64,000 nt of DNA from positions 4,960,001 to 5,024,000 of the forward strand of contig NZ_CP066126.1 of assembly GCF_020544465.1 (NCBI RefSeq), given 5' to 3'. Both the position numbers and the translations under genes were made by a program. The notes under the pieces are model-generated. The model searched no databases, was not told the DNA's origin, and saw only the letters and a list, made by a program, of their open reading frames with translations. Below are positions 1 through 6,920 of this stretch, in pieces. How positions within the stretch are numbered: position 1 is the first letter of the stretch; each line of letters begins with the position of its first letter. Source of the DNA: Chromobacterium rhizoryzae (lineage in GTDB: Bacteria; Pseudomonadota; Gammaproteobacteria; Burkholderiales; Chromobacteriaceae).

Positions 1-1003
1 GGCCCAGGTAGTCTGCGGGATAGAGCGACAGCCGGTGCGAGGCGTCCGCCAGCGGCAAGCCGATGGACACCAGGTTGCGCAGCGCCTGGTCCATGGTCAG
101 CGTGCTGCCGGCCAGGGTGCCGTCGGCCAGACGCACGCCGCCCATGCACTTGGTCACCGAGTGCGAACCCAGCTTGTATTCGCCGTCCGGCATGCCGGCG
201 GCGGCGGTGGAATCGGTCACGCAGTAGAGGCGCGGAATCGAGCGCAGGGCGGCCCGGATCGCGCCCGGATGGACGTGGAGCAGATCCGGAATCAATTCGG
301 CGTATTCGGCGTGCGCCAGCGCCGCGCCCACCATGCCGGGCTCGCGGTGGTGCAGGCCGCTCATCGCGTTGAACAGATGGGTGAAGCCGGACGCGCCTTG
401 CTCCAGCGCCCGCACCCCGTCCTCGTAACTGCCCAGGGTGTGGCCCAGCTGCACCTTGACGCCCTGCTCCGCCAACTGGCGGATGATGTCCATATGACCG
501 GCGATTTCCGGCGCCAGCGTGATCAGCGACACCGGCGCCAGCGAGCGGTACCAGTCCACCTGCTCCATCACCGCGCGGCAGGCGTCGTCGGGCTGGGCGC
601 CCAGCTTGCCGGGATTGATGTAGGGGCCTTCCAGATGCACGCCCAGGATGCGGGCGCCGCCGGGCTGGCGTTCGCGACAGGAGGAACCGAGCGCGCGCAA
701 CACCTGCTCGATGTCGATCGGGGGCGCGGTCATCGTGGTGGCCAGCAAGGATGTGGTGCCGAAGCGGGCGTGCAGCCTGGCCACGCTCTCGGCGGCGCGG
801 CCGCCCTCCATGATGTCGACGCCGCCGCCGCCGTGGACGTGCAGGTCGATGAAGCCCGGCAGCAAATAACGCTCCACCGCTCGGCCGGAGGCCAAGCGCG
901 CGTCTATGGCCTCGATGCGGCCGTCGGCAGCCAGTTTCAATTCGCCGTCCATCCAGCCGGCCTCGGTCAGGATGCGTCCTTGCAGCACTCGGTTTTGGGT
1001 CAT
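1..1003 (-). CDS. nagA: N-acetylglucosamine-6-phosphate deacetylase (3' end cut by window edge)
   Basis: NagA removes the acetyl group from GlcNAc-6-phosphate in the cytoplasm, giving glucosamine-6-phosphate and acetate. Reading from the ATG at 1003, the protein shows the amidohydrolase metal motif LPGFIDLHVHGGGG near residue 50, a TTSLLATTMT segment, the HLEGPYINPGKLGA block typical of NagA, and GHTLGSYEDG followed by GFTHLFNAMSGLHHREPG. The catalytic Asp region (VTDSTAAAGMPDG) is also present. About 334 residues lie inside the window and the C-terminus is missing at base 1. The start overlaps the stop of the upstream GntR gene in an ATGA arrangement, so the two are probably translationally coupled. 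This is the repressor's most likely structural target. Confidence 0.95.
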   Translation of the reverse strand, partial: MTQNRVLQGRILTEAGWMDGELKLAADGRIEAIDARLASGRAVERYLLPGFIDLHVHGGGGVDIMEGGRAAESVARLHARFGTTSLLATTMTAPPIDIEQVLRALGSSCRERQPGGARILGVHLEGPYINPGKLGAQPDDACRAVMEQVDWYRSLAPVSLITLAPEIAGHMDIIRQLAEQGVKVQLGHTLGSYEDGVRALEQGASGFTHLFNAMSGLHHREPGMVGAALAHAEYAELIPDLLHVHPGAIRAALRSIPRLYCVTDSTAAAGMPDGEYKLGSHSVTKCMGGVRLADGTLAGSTLTMDQALRNLVSIGLPLADASHRLSLYPADYLG

Positions 1004-1734
1004 CGTCTCAGTTCGGCAACAAAATCGTAGTAGTCGTTACGGCAATAGGTATCGGTCAATTCAATCGCGATGTTCTCGGCGTTGAAGCCGATGCGGGTGA
1101 TCAGCAACATCGCTTCGCCGGGGCGGATGCCGGCCAGCGTGGCGATGTCGCCGGAGGCGTTCACCGCGCGGATGTGCTGCAGCGCGCGCACCACCGAATG
1201 GCCGCTGGCGTCCAGATGGGCGTACAGCGAGGTGCCCACTTGCTGCGGCTCCGGCAGATACGCCACCGGCAGCGTCGTCATCTCGATCGCCATCACCACT
1301 CCGTCGGCCAGCCGCTGGCGCTTCAGCCGCGACACCTGCGAAGTGGGCGACAGCCCCAGCTTGATCACTTCTTCATTGCTGGGCGCGAACACGCCGCGCT
1401 CCAGCCACACCGACGACGGCACGAAGCCGCGCTGGCGCAATTGTTCGGTAAAGCCGGTCAGCCGCGACAAGGGCTGCTCCAGCCTCGGCGTGATGAAGGT
1501 GCCCGAGCCCTGGCGCCGGCGAATCAGGCCCTGCTCCAACAGCACATCCATCGCCTTGCGCGCCGTCACGCGCGAAATGCCCAGTTCTTCGGAAAACGTG
1601 CGCTCCGACGGCAGCGCCTCGTCCGCCTGCCACCAGCCGGCGTTGATGGCGTCGGCCAATTTCCGCGACAACTGCAGATACAGCGGCGTGGTCAGGGTTT
1701 CATCCGGTTTCAATGCAAGCCAGCGATTTTCCAT
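1000..1734 (-). CDS. nagR: GntR/HutC-family repressor of GlcNAc use (NagQ/NagR type)
   Basis: This is a 244-residue transcription regulator with an N-terminal winged helix (about residues 10-80, including LPSERTFSEELGISRVTARKAM split over two helices and the wing GLIRRRQGSGTF) and a C-terminal UTRA effector domain. HutC-type regulators of this kind bind amino-sugar phosphates. I chose the ATG at 1734 because it begins right before the conserved helix; the frame stays open to 1851 but the extra 39 residues look like leader. It forms an overlapping two-gene unit with nagA. Three direct TGGTATT repeats lie over its own promoter, so autoregulation is likely. The name nagQ is used for the closest described proteobacterial relatives, and the exact effector is inferred. 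Confidence 0.87.
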   Translation of the reverse strand: MENRWLALKPDETLTTPLYLQLSRKLADAINAGWWQADEALPSERTFSEELGISRVTARKAMDVLLEQGLIRRRQGSGTFITPRLEQPLSRLTGFTEQLRQRGFVPSSVWLERGVFAPSNEEVIKLGLSPTSQVSRLKRQRLADGVVMAIEMTTLPVAYLPEPQQVGTSLYAHLDASGHSVVRALQHIRAVNASGDIATLAGIRPGEAMLLITRIGFNAENIAIELTDTYCRNDYYDFVAELRR

Positions 1735-1838
1735 GGGTTGTCTGCAAGTGGTCTGAAAACCCCAGTGTATAACCTGGCTCCCCAGCTGGCATCTTCCGCG
1801 CTGACGCGAGTCGATTCCGGCCTTCCGGCTTACCGCGA

Positions 1839-1867
1839 ACGTTAATACCACATTAATACCACGTCAA
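1839..1867 (-). promoter_or_regulatory. Candidate promoter of the nagR-nagA unit
   Basis: On the minus strand a -35-like TTGACG (1862-1867) is followed after exactly 17 bp by TAACGT (1839-1844). The match to the consensus -10 is only moderate. The promoter is embedded in the three TGGTATT boxes, which fits repression by the adjacent GntR protein. Confidence 0.45.
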
Positions 1868-1872
1868 TACCA
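1844..1872 (-). promoter_or_regulatory. Triple NagQ-like operator (three TGGTATT repeats)
   Basis: On the plus strand AATACCA occurs at 1844-1850, 1855-1861 and 1866-1872, each separated by 4 bp (11-bp pitch, about one helical turn). Read on the minus strand these are TGGTATT repeats. The described NagQ box of xanthomonads consists of two imperfect TGGTATT repeats separated by 4 bp, so this is the same architecture with one extra unit. It sits 110 bp upstream of the regulator start and about 300 bp upstream of the divergent chitin monooxygenase gene. Confidence 0.8.
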
Positions 1873-2173
1873 TTTTATTTGCGCACATCATTGTCCGCTT
1901 GCTGCATGGCAGCAAAACGACAAACAGATGATTTGGCAGGGGAAATTGCGGGAGCAATGCGTATTAACCTGCGGGACAGGTCAGGGAATGAGCGTTTTTT
2001 GCAAGAATCAAGCAGATACAAGACCACACAGTAAGTATGGCAATAGTACCTTTCGCCAAACTTACATTAAAAATAGTCGTCTCATTTTAAATCATATGGC
2101 ATTCATATGATGATTGGACTGCTCGGCAAACTGCTGGGCGCTTGCATACCACTCGTAGCTCAAAGGAGTCAGA
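1873..2173. other. Intergenic region upstream of the AA10 gene
   Basis: About 300 bp without a convincing gene; a 60-codon frame at 1928-2110 has no supporting features. It becomes AT-rich after 2035. An 8-bp perfect inverted repeat, ATCATATG (2091-2098) / CATATGAT (2104-2111) with a 5-bp spacer, lies 63 bp before the AA10 start and could be an operator. The ribosome-binding site AAAGGAG is at 2160-2166. Confidence 0.5.
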
Positions 2174-3337
2174 ATGAAACCACAACTGCGCCTTCCCGCC
2201 GCCCTCGCCCTGGCCTGCCTCAGCGCGCCGCTCTGGGCCCACGGCACCATGGAAGTGCCGATCAACCGCACCTACAACTGCTTCAAAGAGGGCGCGGAAT
2301 CGCCGAAATCCGCCGCATGCCAGGAAGCCCGCCGCGTGGGCGGCACCCAGGCCATGTACGACTGGAACGGCATCAACCAGAACCCGCAAGGCGACAACCA
2401 CGCGGCGGTGGTGCCGGACGGCAAGCTCTGCGCCGGCGGCCAGGACAAATTCAAGGGCTTCAATCTGGGACGCACCGACTGGCCGAAAACCAAGCTGGTG
2501 CCGGACGCCAACGGCAACTACGAGTTCGTCTACCACGCCACCGCGCCGCACTCGACCAAGTACTTCAAGTTCTACGTCACCAAGAACGGCTGGGATCAGA
2601 CCAAGCCGCTGAAGTGGTCCGACCTGGATCCGCAGCCCTTCCACACCGTGACCGGCAACCCGCCGCTGGACGCCAACAAGCGCTACCACATGGTGGCCAA
2701 GCTGCCGGCCGGCAAGAGCGGCCCGCACATCATCTTCAACGTCTGGAAGCGCGCGGATAGCGAGGAAGCGTTCTACTCGTGCTCCGACGTGGTATTCGGC
2801 GACGGCACCAATCCGCCGGAACCGCCGCCGGTGACCAATCCGTGGAAGGAAATCGGCAAGGTGACCGCTTATGAAAACCTGCCGAACAACAGCACCGCCA
2901 CCCTGCGCGTGTTCGACGCCAGCGGCCGCGACGCCGAAACCATCCCGGTCAAGCTGGACGCCGTCAGCGGCCAGATGGCGAACTGGCCGTACGAGCTGGG
3001 CGTGAAAGTGAACGCGACCTCCAAAGCGATCCGCATCGGCGTGATGAATCAGAAGCAACGCACGGTGAGCATCACCCCGGAACGCAGCGCCACCGCCAAC
3101 CGCGTGTACCTGAACGACAGCTACAAGGGCTACACCTACCAGATCGACCTGAAAAAGGGCGACGGCGGCATCACACCGCCGCCGGTGGGCGACACCTGGA
3201 AGGAAGGCCTGTCCTACACCGCCGGCCAGATCGTCAGCTATCAGGGCAAGAAGTACCGCTGCCTGCAGCCGCACACCGCCTGGGCCGGCGCGGGCTGGAC
3301 TCCGTCCACCCAACCCGCCTTGTGGGCTCCGGCCTGA
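2174..3337 (+). CDS. Secreted AA10 lytic polysaccharide monooxygenase (chitin-active, GbpA-like)
   Basis: This 387-residue protein is predicted to be secreted. A signal peptide (residues 1-22) ends in WA, and the mature chain begins with His23 (HGTMEVP). That residue is the N-terminal histidine of the copper histidine brace; the second histidine is visible in TAPHSTKYF (His126). The AA10 domain covers about residues 23-210 and ends in the FYSCSDVVF signature. A GbpA-like middle domain follows (about 225-325), and then a CBM5/12 chitin-binding domain at the C-terminus (TWKEGLSYTAGQIVSY to the Trp-rich end). Family knowledge says such enzymes cleave crystalline chitin oxidatively. The gene is divergent from nagR-nagA and shares its operator region, so induction by chitin-derived GlcNAc is a reasonable inference. 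A clear AAAGGAG site precedes the ATG. Confidence 0.93.
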   Translation: MKPQLRLPAALALACLSAPLWAHGTMEVPINRTYNCFKEGAESPKSAACQEARRVGGTQAMYDWNGINQNPQGDNHAAVVPDGKLCAGGQDKFKGFNLGRTDWPKTKLVPDANGNYEFVYHATAPHSTKYFKFYVTKNGWDQTKPLKWSDLDPQPFHTVTGNPPLDANKRYHMVAKLPAGKSGPHIIFNVWKRADSEEAFYSCSDVVFGDGTNPPEPPPVTNPWKEIGKVTAYENLPNNSTATLRVFDASGRDAETIPVKLDAVSGQMANWPYELGVKVNATSKAIRIGVMNQKQRTVSITPERSATANRVYLNDSYKGYTYQIDLKKGDGGITPPPVGDTWKEGLSYTAGQIVSYQGKKYRCLQPHTAWAGAGWTPSTQPALWAPA

Positions 3338-3384
3338 CCGTCCCCTTGTCAGCGCGCGGGCTGAACGCCTGACGCGCTGACTCG

Positions 3385-3411
3385 CCGGCCTTCCCCGTCC
3401 CGGAAGGCCGG
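3385..3411 (+). terminator. Hairpin after the AA10 gene
   Basis: A perfect 10-bp stem, CCGGCCTTCC (3385-3394) / GGAAGGCCGG (3402-3411), with a 7-base loop lies 48 bp after the AA10 stop. It is followed only by a pyrimidine-rich stretch without a clean T-run, so termination efficiency is uncertain. Confidence 0.6.
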
Positions 3412-3532
3412 TCTCTCCCACACTCCTCCTGCCGCAGGCCCATTCCTTGGATGGCCACCGCGCCATGCCCGCGACGCAGGCAGGACGGCGGCCGCGCGTC
3501 GCCTGCCGGGATTCGCAAGAAAGCCGATTCCG

Positions 3533-4060
3533 ATGGAAACCTCAACCCAGACCTATCCGCCCATCGCCGCCTGGCTGCACTGGATTTGCGCAGCCGTGAT
3601 CCTGTGGGCGATGATCAGCGGCTTCGCGCTCGCCTCCGGCGCGCTGCCGCCCGCCGTCGCCGCGGCGATTCCGCCGTTCAACGTTGCGCTGACCACCTTG
3701 TTGATGCCGGTCTTCCTGCTGCGCGTCGTTTACCGCGCCAGCTTCCGCATGCCGCCGCCGGCCGGCGTTCCGCCCGCCAAGCACCGGCTGGCGCGCCGCG
3801 CCCACGCGCTGCTCTATCTGCTGAGCTGTCTATCGCTGGCCAGCGGCTGGCTGATGATGGAGCGGCCGGTCGATCTGTTCGGCCTGATCACGCTGCCGCC
3901 CAGCCTGGAAGCCGGCGCGGCCACGCGCGCGCTGGCCAAGCTGCACTTCGCCAGCAATGTGCTGCTGGCTCTGCTATTGACCGCCCACATCGGCGCGGTG
4001 ATTCAACACCAGCGCCAAGGCCGGCGCCTGCTGCGGCGCATGTCGCTGCTGACGGGCTAA
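3533..4060 (+). CDS. Cytochrome b561-family membrane protein
   Basis: A 175-residue integral membrane protein with about four hydrophobic helices. The N-terminal YPPIAAWLHWICA motif supplies one of the haem-ligand histidines typical of bacterial CybB/YceJ cytochromes b561. Further histidines are present in the later helices (RRAHALLYLL, KLHFASN and TAHIGAVIQH). Family members are di-haem b-type cytochromes in the inner membrane that pass electrons from quinol; some (CybB) oxidise superoxide. The gene's stop overlaps the convergent exporter gene by 4 bp. No strong Shine-Dalgarno is present (AAGAAAG upstream). The redox partner is not evident from context. Confidence 0.82.
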   Translation: METSTQTYPPIAAWLHWICAAVILWAMISGFALASGALPPAVAAAIPPFNVALTTLLMPVFLLRVVYRASFRMPPPAGVPPAKHRLARRAHALLYLLSCLSLASGWLMMERPVDLFGLITLPPSLEAGAATRALAKLHFASNVLLALLLTAHIGAVIQHQRQGRRLLRRMSLLTG

Positions 4061-4920
4061 CGCCGCCAGCTGATCAAGACCACCGCCGCCACGATCACGC
4101 TCATCGCCAGCATCTCGTGCAGGCCGATGTGCTCGCCGAGGAAGACCACGCCCAGCAAAACCGCGATCACCGGGTTGACGTAGGCGTAGCTGGTGGCGGC
4201 GGCCGGAGACACCGTCTTCAGCAAGTGCAGATAGGCGCTATAAGCGATGATGGAGCCGAACACCGCCAGGTAAAACAAGGCCAGCCAGCTGGACAGCGTC
4301 GGCATCGCCTGCAGCTTCTCGCCATAGGCCTGGCTGGCCAGCAACAAGGCTGCGCCGCCGAAGATCATCATCCAGGCGCTGCCCATCGGTCCCTTGGGCT
4401 GAGCCAGATGGCGGCTCCAGGCCGAGCCCAGCGCCCAACCGGCGGAGGCCAGCAGCAGCAGCGCGGCGCCGCTGGGGCTGGCCTTCAGATTGGCCCCCAT
4501 ATTCAACAACACCATGCCGCAAACGCCCAGACCGATGCCGGCCCATTCCACCTTGCGCGCCTTTTGACCGAACATGCGCGCGAACAACAGGGTGAACAGC
4601 GGCACGGTGGCGATCACCAAGGCGGCCACGCCTGAGGACACGTCTTTCTCCGCCACCGTGACCAAGCCGTTGCCCACCGCCGGCATCAGCACGCCGAGCA
4701 AGGCGGCGCCGCCCAGCTCGCGCGCGTTCGGCATCGGGTATTTGCGCAAGCATAGATAGGCCAGCATCAGCCAGCCGGCCAGGGAAAAGCGCAGGCCGGC
4801 CATCATCATCGGCGGCCAGGACTCGATGCCTATGCGTATGCCCATATAGGTGGAGCCCCAGATCACGTACAGGGCGAAGAAAGCGGCTAAGGTCAGCGGG
4901 GGGATGCGCGAAAACGGCAT
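4057..4920 (-). CDS. EamA/DMT-family exporter (YedA-like)
   Basis: A 287-residue inner-membrane protein made of two homologous EamA repeats of five helices each (roughly residues 8-140 and 150-285). The first repeat begins with the diagnostic FFALYVIWGSTYMGIRIGI. The second ends with AYVNPVIAVLLGVVFLGE, the usual final-helix signature. Drug/metabolite exporters of this type commonly export amino acids or small toxic compounds, but the substrate cannot be read from sequence. The frame remains open upstream to 5316 through tolQ, but that stretch is a shadow; the ATG at 4920 directly precedes the first helix. It lies 85 bp downstream of tolQ on the same strand. Confidence 0.88.
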   Translation of the reverse strand: MPFSRIPPLTLAAFFALYVIWGSTYMGIRIGIESWPPMMMAGLRFSLAGWLMLAYLCLRKYPMPNARELGGAALLGVLMPAVGNGLVTVAEKDVSSGVAALVIATVPLFTLLFARMFGQKARKVEWAGIGLGVCGMVLLNMGANLKASPSGAALLLLASAGWALGSAWSRHLAQPKGPMGSAWMMIFGGAALLLASQAYGEKLQAMPTLSSWLALFYLAVFGSIIAYSAYLHLLKTVSPAAATSYAYVNPVIAVLLGVVFLGEHIGLHEMLAMSVIVAAVVLISWRR

Positions 4921-4966
4921 GGTGCGGCTCGGGAAAGTGGAACCGGATACCATGCCGTATGGGAAT

Positions 4967-4996
4967 GTCCGTGGCAAGTCCAATTTTGCCGCGGAC
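4967..4996 (-). terminator. Imperfect hairpin between tolQ and the EamA gene
   Basis: On the minus strand GTCCGCGGCAA pairs with TTGCCACGGAC with one mismatch around an 8-base loop. No T-run follows, so this may be a weak terminator or RNA-processing signal that separates the tolQ and exporter transcripts. Confidence 0.35.
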
Positions 4997-5005
4997 GGGC
5001 CAGGC

Positions 5006-5674
5006 TTAACGCGTGGCCAAGCGCTGCAAGATGTTGGAGAACTCTTCCATATAACTGTCGAAGCGGGTGGCCAAGCGGTCGACATCGGTGGCGAAGCGGT
5101 TGTAGGCCACCACCGCCGGAATCGCGGCGAACAGGCCGATGGCGGTGGCCACCAGCGCCTCGGCGATGCCCGGCGCCACCGTGGACAAGGTGGCCTGGCC
5201 GGCGTTGCCCAGGCCGATGAAGGCATGCATGATGCCCCACACCGTGCCGAACAGGCCGATGTAAGGACTGACCGAACCGACGGTGGCGAGGAAGGAGGTA
5301 TGGCTGTCCAGGGCATCCAGCTCGCGCTGCGCCGCCGCCTTCATCGCCCGGCGCGAGCCGGCCATGATATCGGACAGCTCGGTGCCGTTGCGGCCGCGCA
5401 GCTTCAGGAACTCGGCGAAACCGGACTGGAAAATGCGCTCCATGCCCACGGTGTCACTACGGCGGCTGGCGTCCTCGTACAAGCGGTTCAGGTCCGCGCC
5501 GCTCCAGAAATTACGCTCGAACTCATCGCTATTGCGCCGCGCCGCGCGCAGCACAGCGATCTTGTTGAAGATCAGGGCCCAGGACAGCACCGACATCAAG
5601 GCCAGGCCGGCCATCACCAATTGCACCATCAGGCTGGCGTCCAGGATCAGGCTCAGGAAGGAAATCTGTTGCAC
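5006..5674 (-). CDS. tolQ: TolQ-type proton-channel subunit (MotA/TolQ/ExbB family)
   Basis: A 222-residue inner-membrane protein with three hydrophobic helices: one at about residues 15-35 and two in the C-terminal half. The MotA/TolQ/ExbB core reads LATVGSVSPYIGLFGTVWGI and VAPGIAEALVATAIGLFAAI, the channel-forming part that couples proton flow to energy transduction. The N-terminus and length fit TolQ better than ExbB. In most proteobacteria tolQ is followed by tolR and tolA; here the next gene is an EamA exporter, so the partner genes must be elsewhere or this is a specialised paralogue. It starts 26 bp after tsaC and may be co-transcribed with it. A GGAG Shine-Dalgarno precedes the ATG. 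Confidence 0.87.
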   Translation of the reverse strand: MQQISFLSLILDASLMVQLVMAGLALMSVLSWALIFNKIAVLRAARRNSDEFERNFWSGADLNRLYEDASRRSDTVGMERIFQSGFAEFLKLRGRNGTELSDIMAGSRRAMKAAAQRELDALDSHTSFLATVGSVSPYIGLFGTVWGIMHAFIGLGNAGQATLSTVAPGIAEALVATAIGLFAAIPAVVAYNRFATDVDRLATRFDSYMEEFSNILQRLATR

Positions 5675-5700
5675 GGCAACTCCTCTTGTAATCGCCAGGC

Positions 5701-6291
5701 TCAGCGCAACACGCGGCCTGTTTCCAAATCAATGATGGTGGATGGTTTGCGCCGCTTGCCGATGCGGCCCGGCAGGGTTAGCACCCGCTGGCGGAAAGCC
5801 TCGCGGCAGGCCCGCGCGGTTTTCAGCGATTGCTGGCCGGCGCGGTTGGCCGAGGTGGACACCAGCGCCGTGCCCAGGCTGCGGCACAAGGCCGCCGCCT
5901 CGCCATGCGCTGTCACGCGCACGGCGATCTTGTCGTGTTTGCCGCGCAAGGCCGGCGGCACCCGGCTCGAGGCCGGCAGCAAAAAAGTATATGGACCGGG
6001 CCAGTAGCGCGCCAGTTCCGCGTATTGGGCGGCGCTCAACGGACGGATCAGATGACGGATCTGGGAGACGTCGGCCGCGATCACGATCAGCCCCTTGTGA
6101 TTGGGCCTGGCCTTGATCGCCAGAATTTTGCGGATGGCGCGCACATCCAGCGGATTGCAGCCCAGGCCGTAGCAGGACTCGGTGGAATAGGCGATGACCT
6201 CGCCTTGCTTCAAGGCGGCGCGGGCCTGCTGTTGCAGGGCGCGGCCGGGCAGACGGGGCACGGGCCGCACCTGGCCTGGCGTGAACTTCAT
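5701..6291 (-). CDS. tsaC: Threonylcarbamoyl-AMP synthase (TsaC/YrdC)
   Basis: A 196-residue cytoplasmic enzyme that makes threonylcarbamoyl-AMP from threonine, bicarbonate and ATP, the first step of t6A37 modification in ANN-decoding tRNAs. The YrdC fold is recognisable from GEVIAYSTESCYGLGCNP near residue 30, KARPNHKGLIVIA, the WPGPYTFLLPAS motif and the TALVSTSANRAGQ signature. The length matches the short TsaC form rather than the longer Sua5. I chose the ATG at 6291 (MKFTPGQV) because residues upstream in the open frame are not conserved-looking. It is followed after 26 bp by tolQ. Confidence 0.93.
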   Translation of the reverse strand: MKFTPGQVRPVPRLPGRALQQQARAALKQGEVIAYSTESCYGLGCNPLDVRAIRKILAIKARPNHKGLIVIAADVSQIRHLIRPLSAAQYAELARYWPGPYTFLLPASSRVPPALRGKHDKIAVRVTAHGEAAALCRSLGTALVSTSANRAGQQSLKTARACREAFRQRVLTLPGRIGKRRKPSTIIDLETGRVLR

Positions 6292-6346
6292 GATGGACGG
6301 CGATGCGAAAGTAAAGCCGCATTGTACCGCTGTCCGCGGCGGCGAC

Positions 6347-6547
6347 CTAGCGCTTCGACGCCGCGTCGTCAACATCCTCCGGCGCCGGCCGCCAGGCGTA
6401 GCAGCGAAGCGGCGGTCTGTCGCTGCGGAATTGCTTCAACCAATACGCCAGCCGGCGCCAGCAGCGGCGCTCATGACGCAGGAAATGTGTTAGTTGGCGA
6501 CGCCAGCTCCCTGGCTCAGCAGCCTCTCCCTCGTCCACTCGGATCAT
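6347..6547 (-). CDS. Small hypothetical protein (66 aa)
   Basis: A short basic and tryptophan-rich protein with several Arg-Arg and Trp-Arg pairs (SWRRQLTHF, RRCWRRLAYWL). I do not recognise a family. Support for a real gene is a near-perfect Shine-Dalgarno, AAGGAGGA, four bases before the ATG at 6547. It sits 55 bp upstream of tsaC on the same strand, so it could be the first gene of that transcript. No signal peptide or clear membrane helix is visible. Confidence 0.5.
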   Translation of the reverse strand: MIRVDEGEAAEPGSWRRQLTHFLRHERRCWRRLAYWLKQFRSDRPPLRCYAWRPAPEDVDDAASKR

Positions 6548-6920
6548 GACTCCTCCTTAGCGTATACGCGCCGCGAGTCCTGCAAGAGCCGCGGCCCAAG
6601 CCAGCGATCAGGCCTGACAGGGATACTCTACAAAAACACATATAAATATAAAATATAGATAAATATATATTTTATTAAGAAATAGAAAACAATCCTTTCA
6701 ATATTAATATATTAATTAAAAATCATGAACAACCTCATGCTCAGCACAGACAGGCAAAACCTAGTTTTTTTAAGACTTTTCCTAATGATGATATTTCATG
6801 CCGATGCTAGCATCATGGGCAAACCTATAACCCACAACAAACAAAATCTTATACAGCTTAAAACCCTCAAAAATTCATCAAAGGATTCGGCAACGAAAGC
6901 CCTATCTGGATATAAAAATC
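6548..6920. other. AT-rich capsule-promoter region
   Basis: No convincing gene lies in these 373 bp. Positions about 6630-6730 are almost pure A/T and contrast sharply with the GC-rich surroundings. This is typical of DNA bound by silencing proteins and of promoter regions of transferred polysaccharide loci. A perfect 12-bp palindrome, GATGCTAGCATC, lies at 6803-6814, about 110 bp before kpsF. I did not find a convincing RfaH ops or JUMPstart element by eye. A 98-codon frame at 6725-7021 overlaps kpsF and is not credible. Confidence 0.6.

Noticed and set aside
1928..2110. A 60-codon plus-strand frame upstream of the AA10 gene
   Set aside because: No ribosome-binding site, no family resemblance, and situated in a regulatory region.
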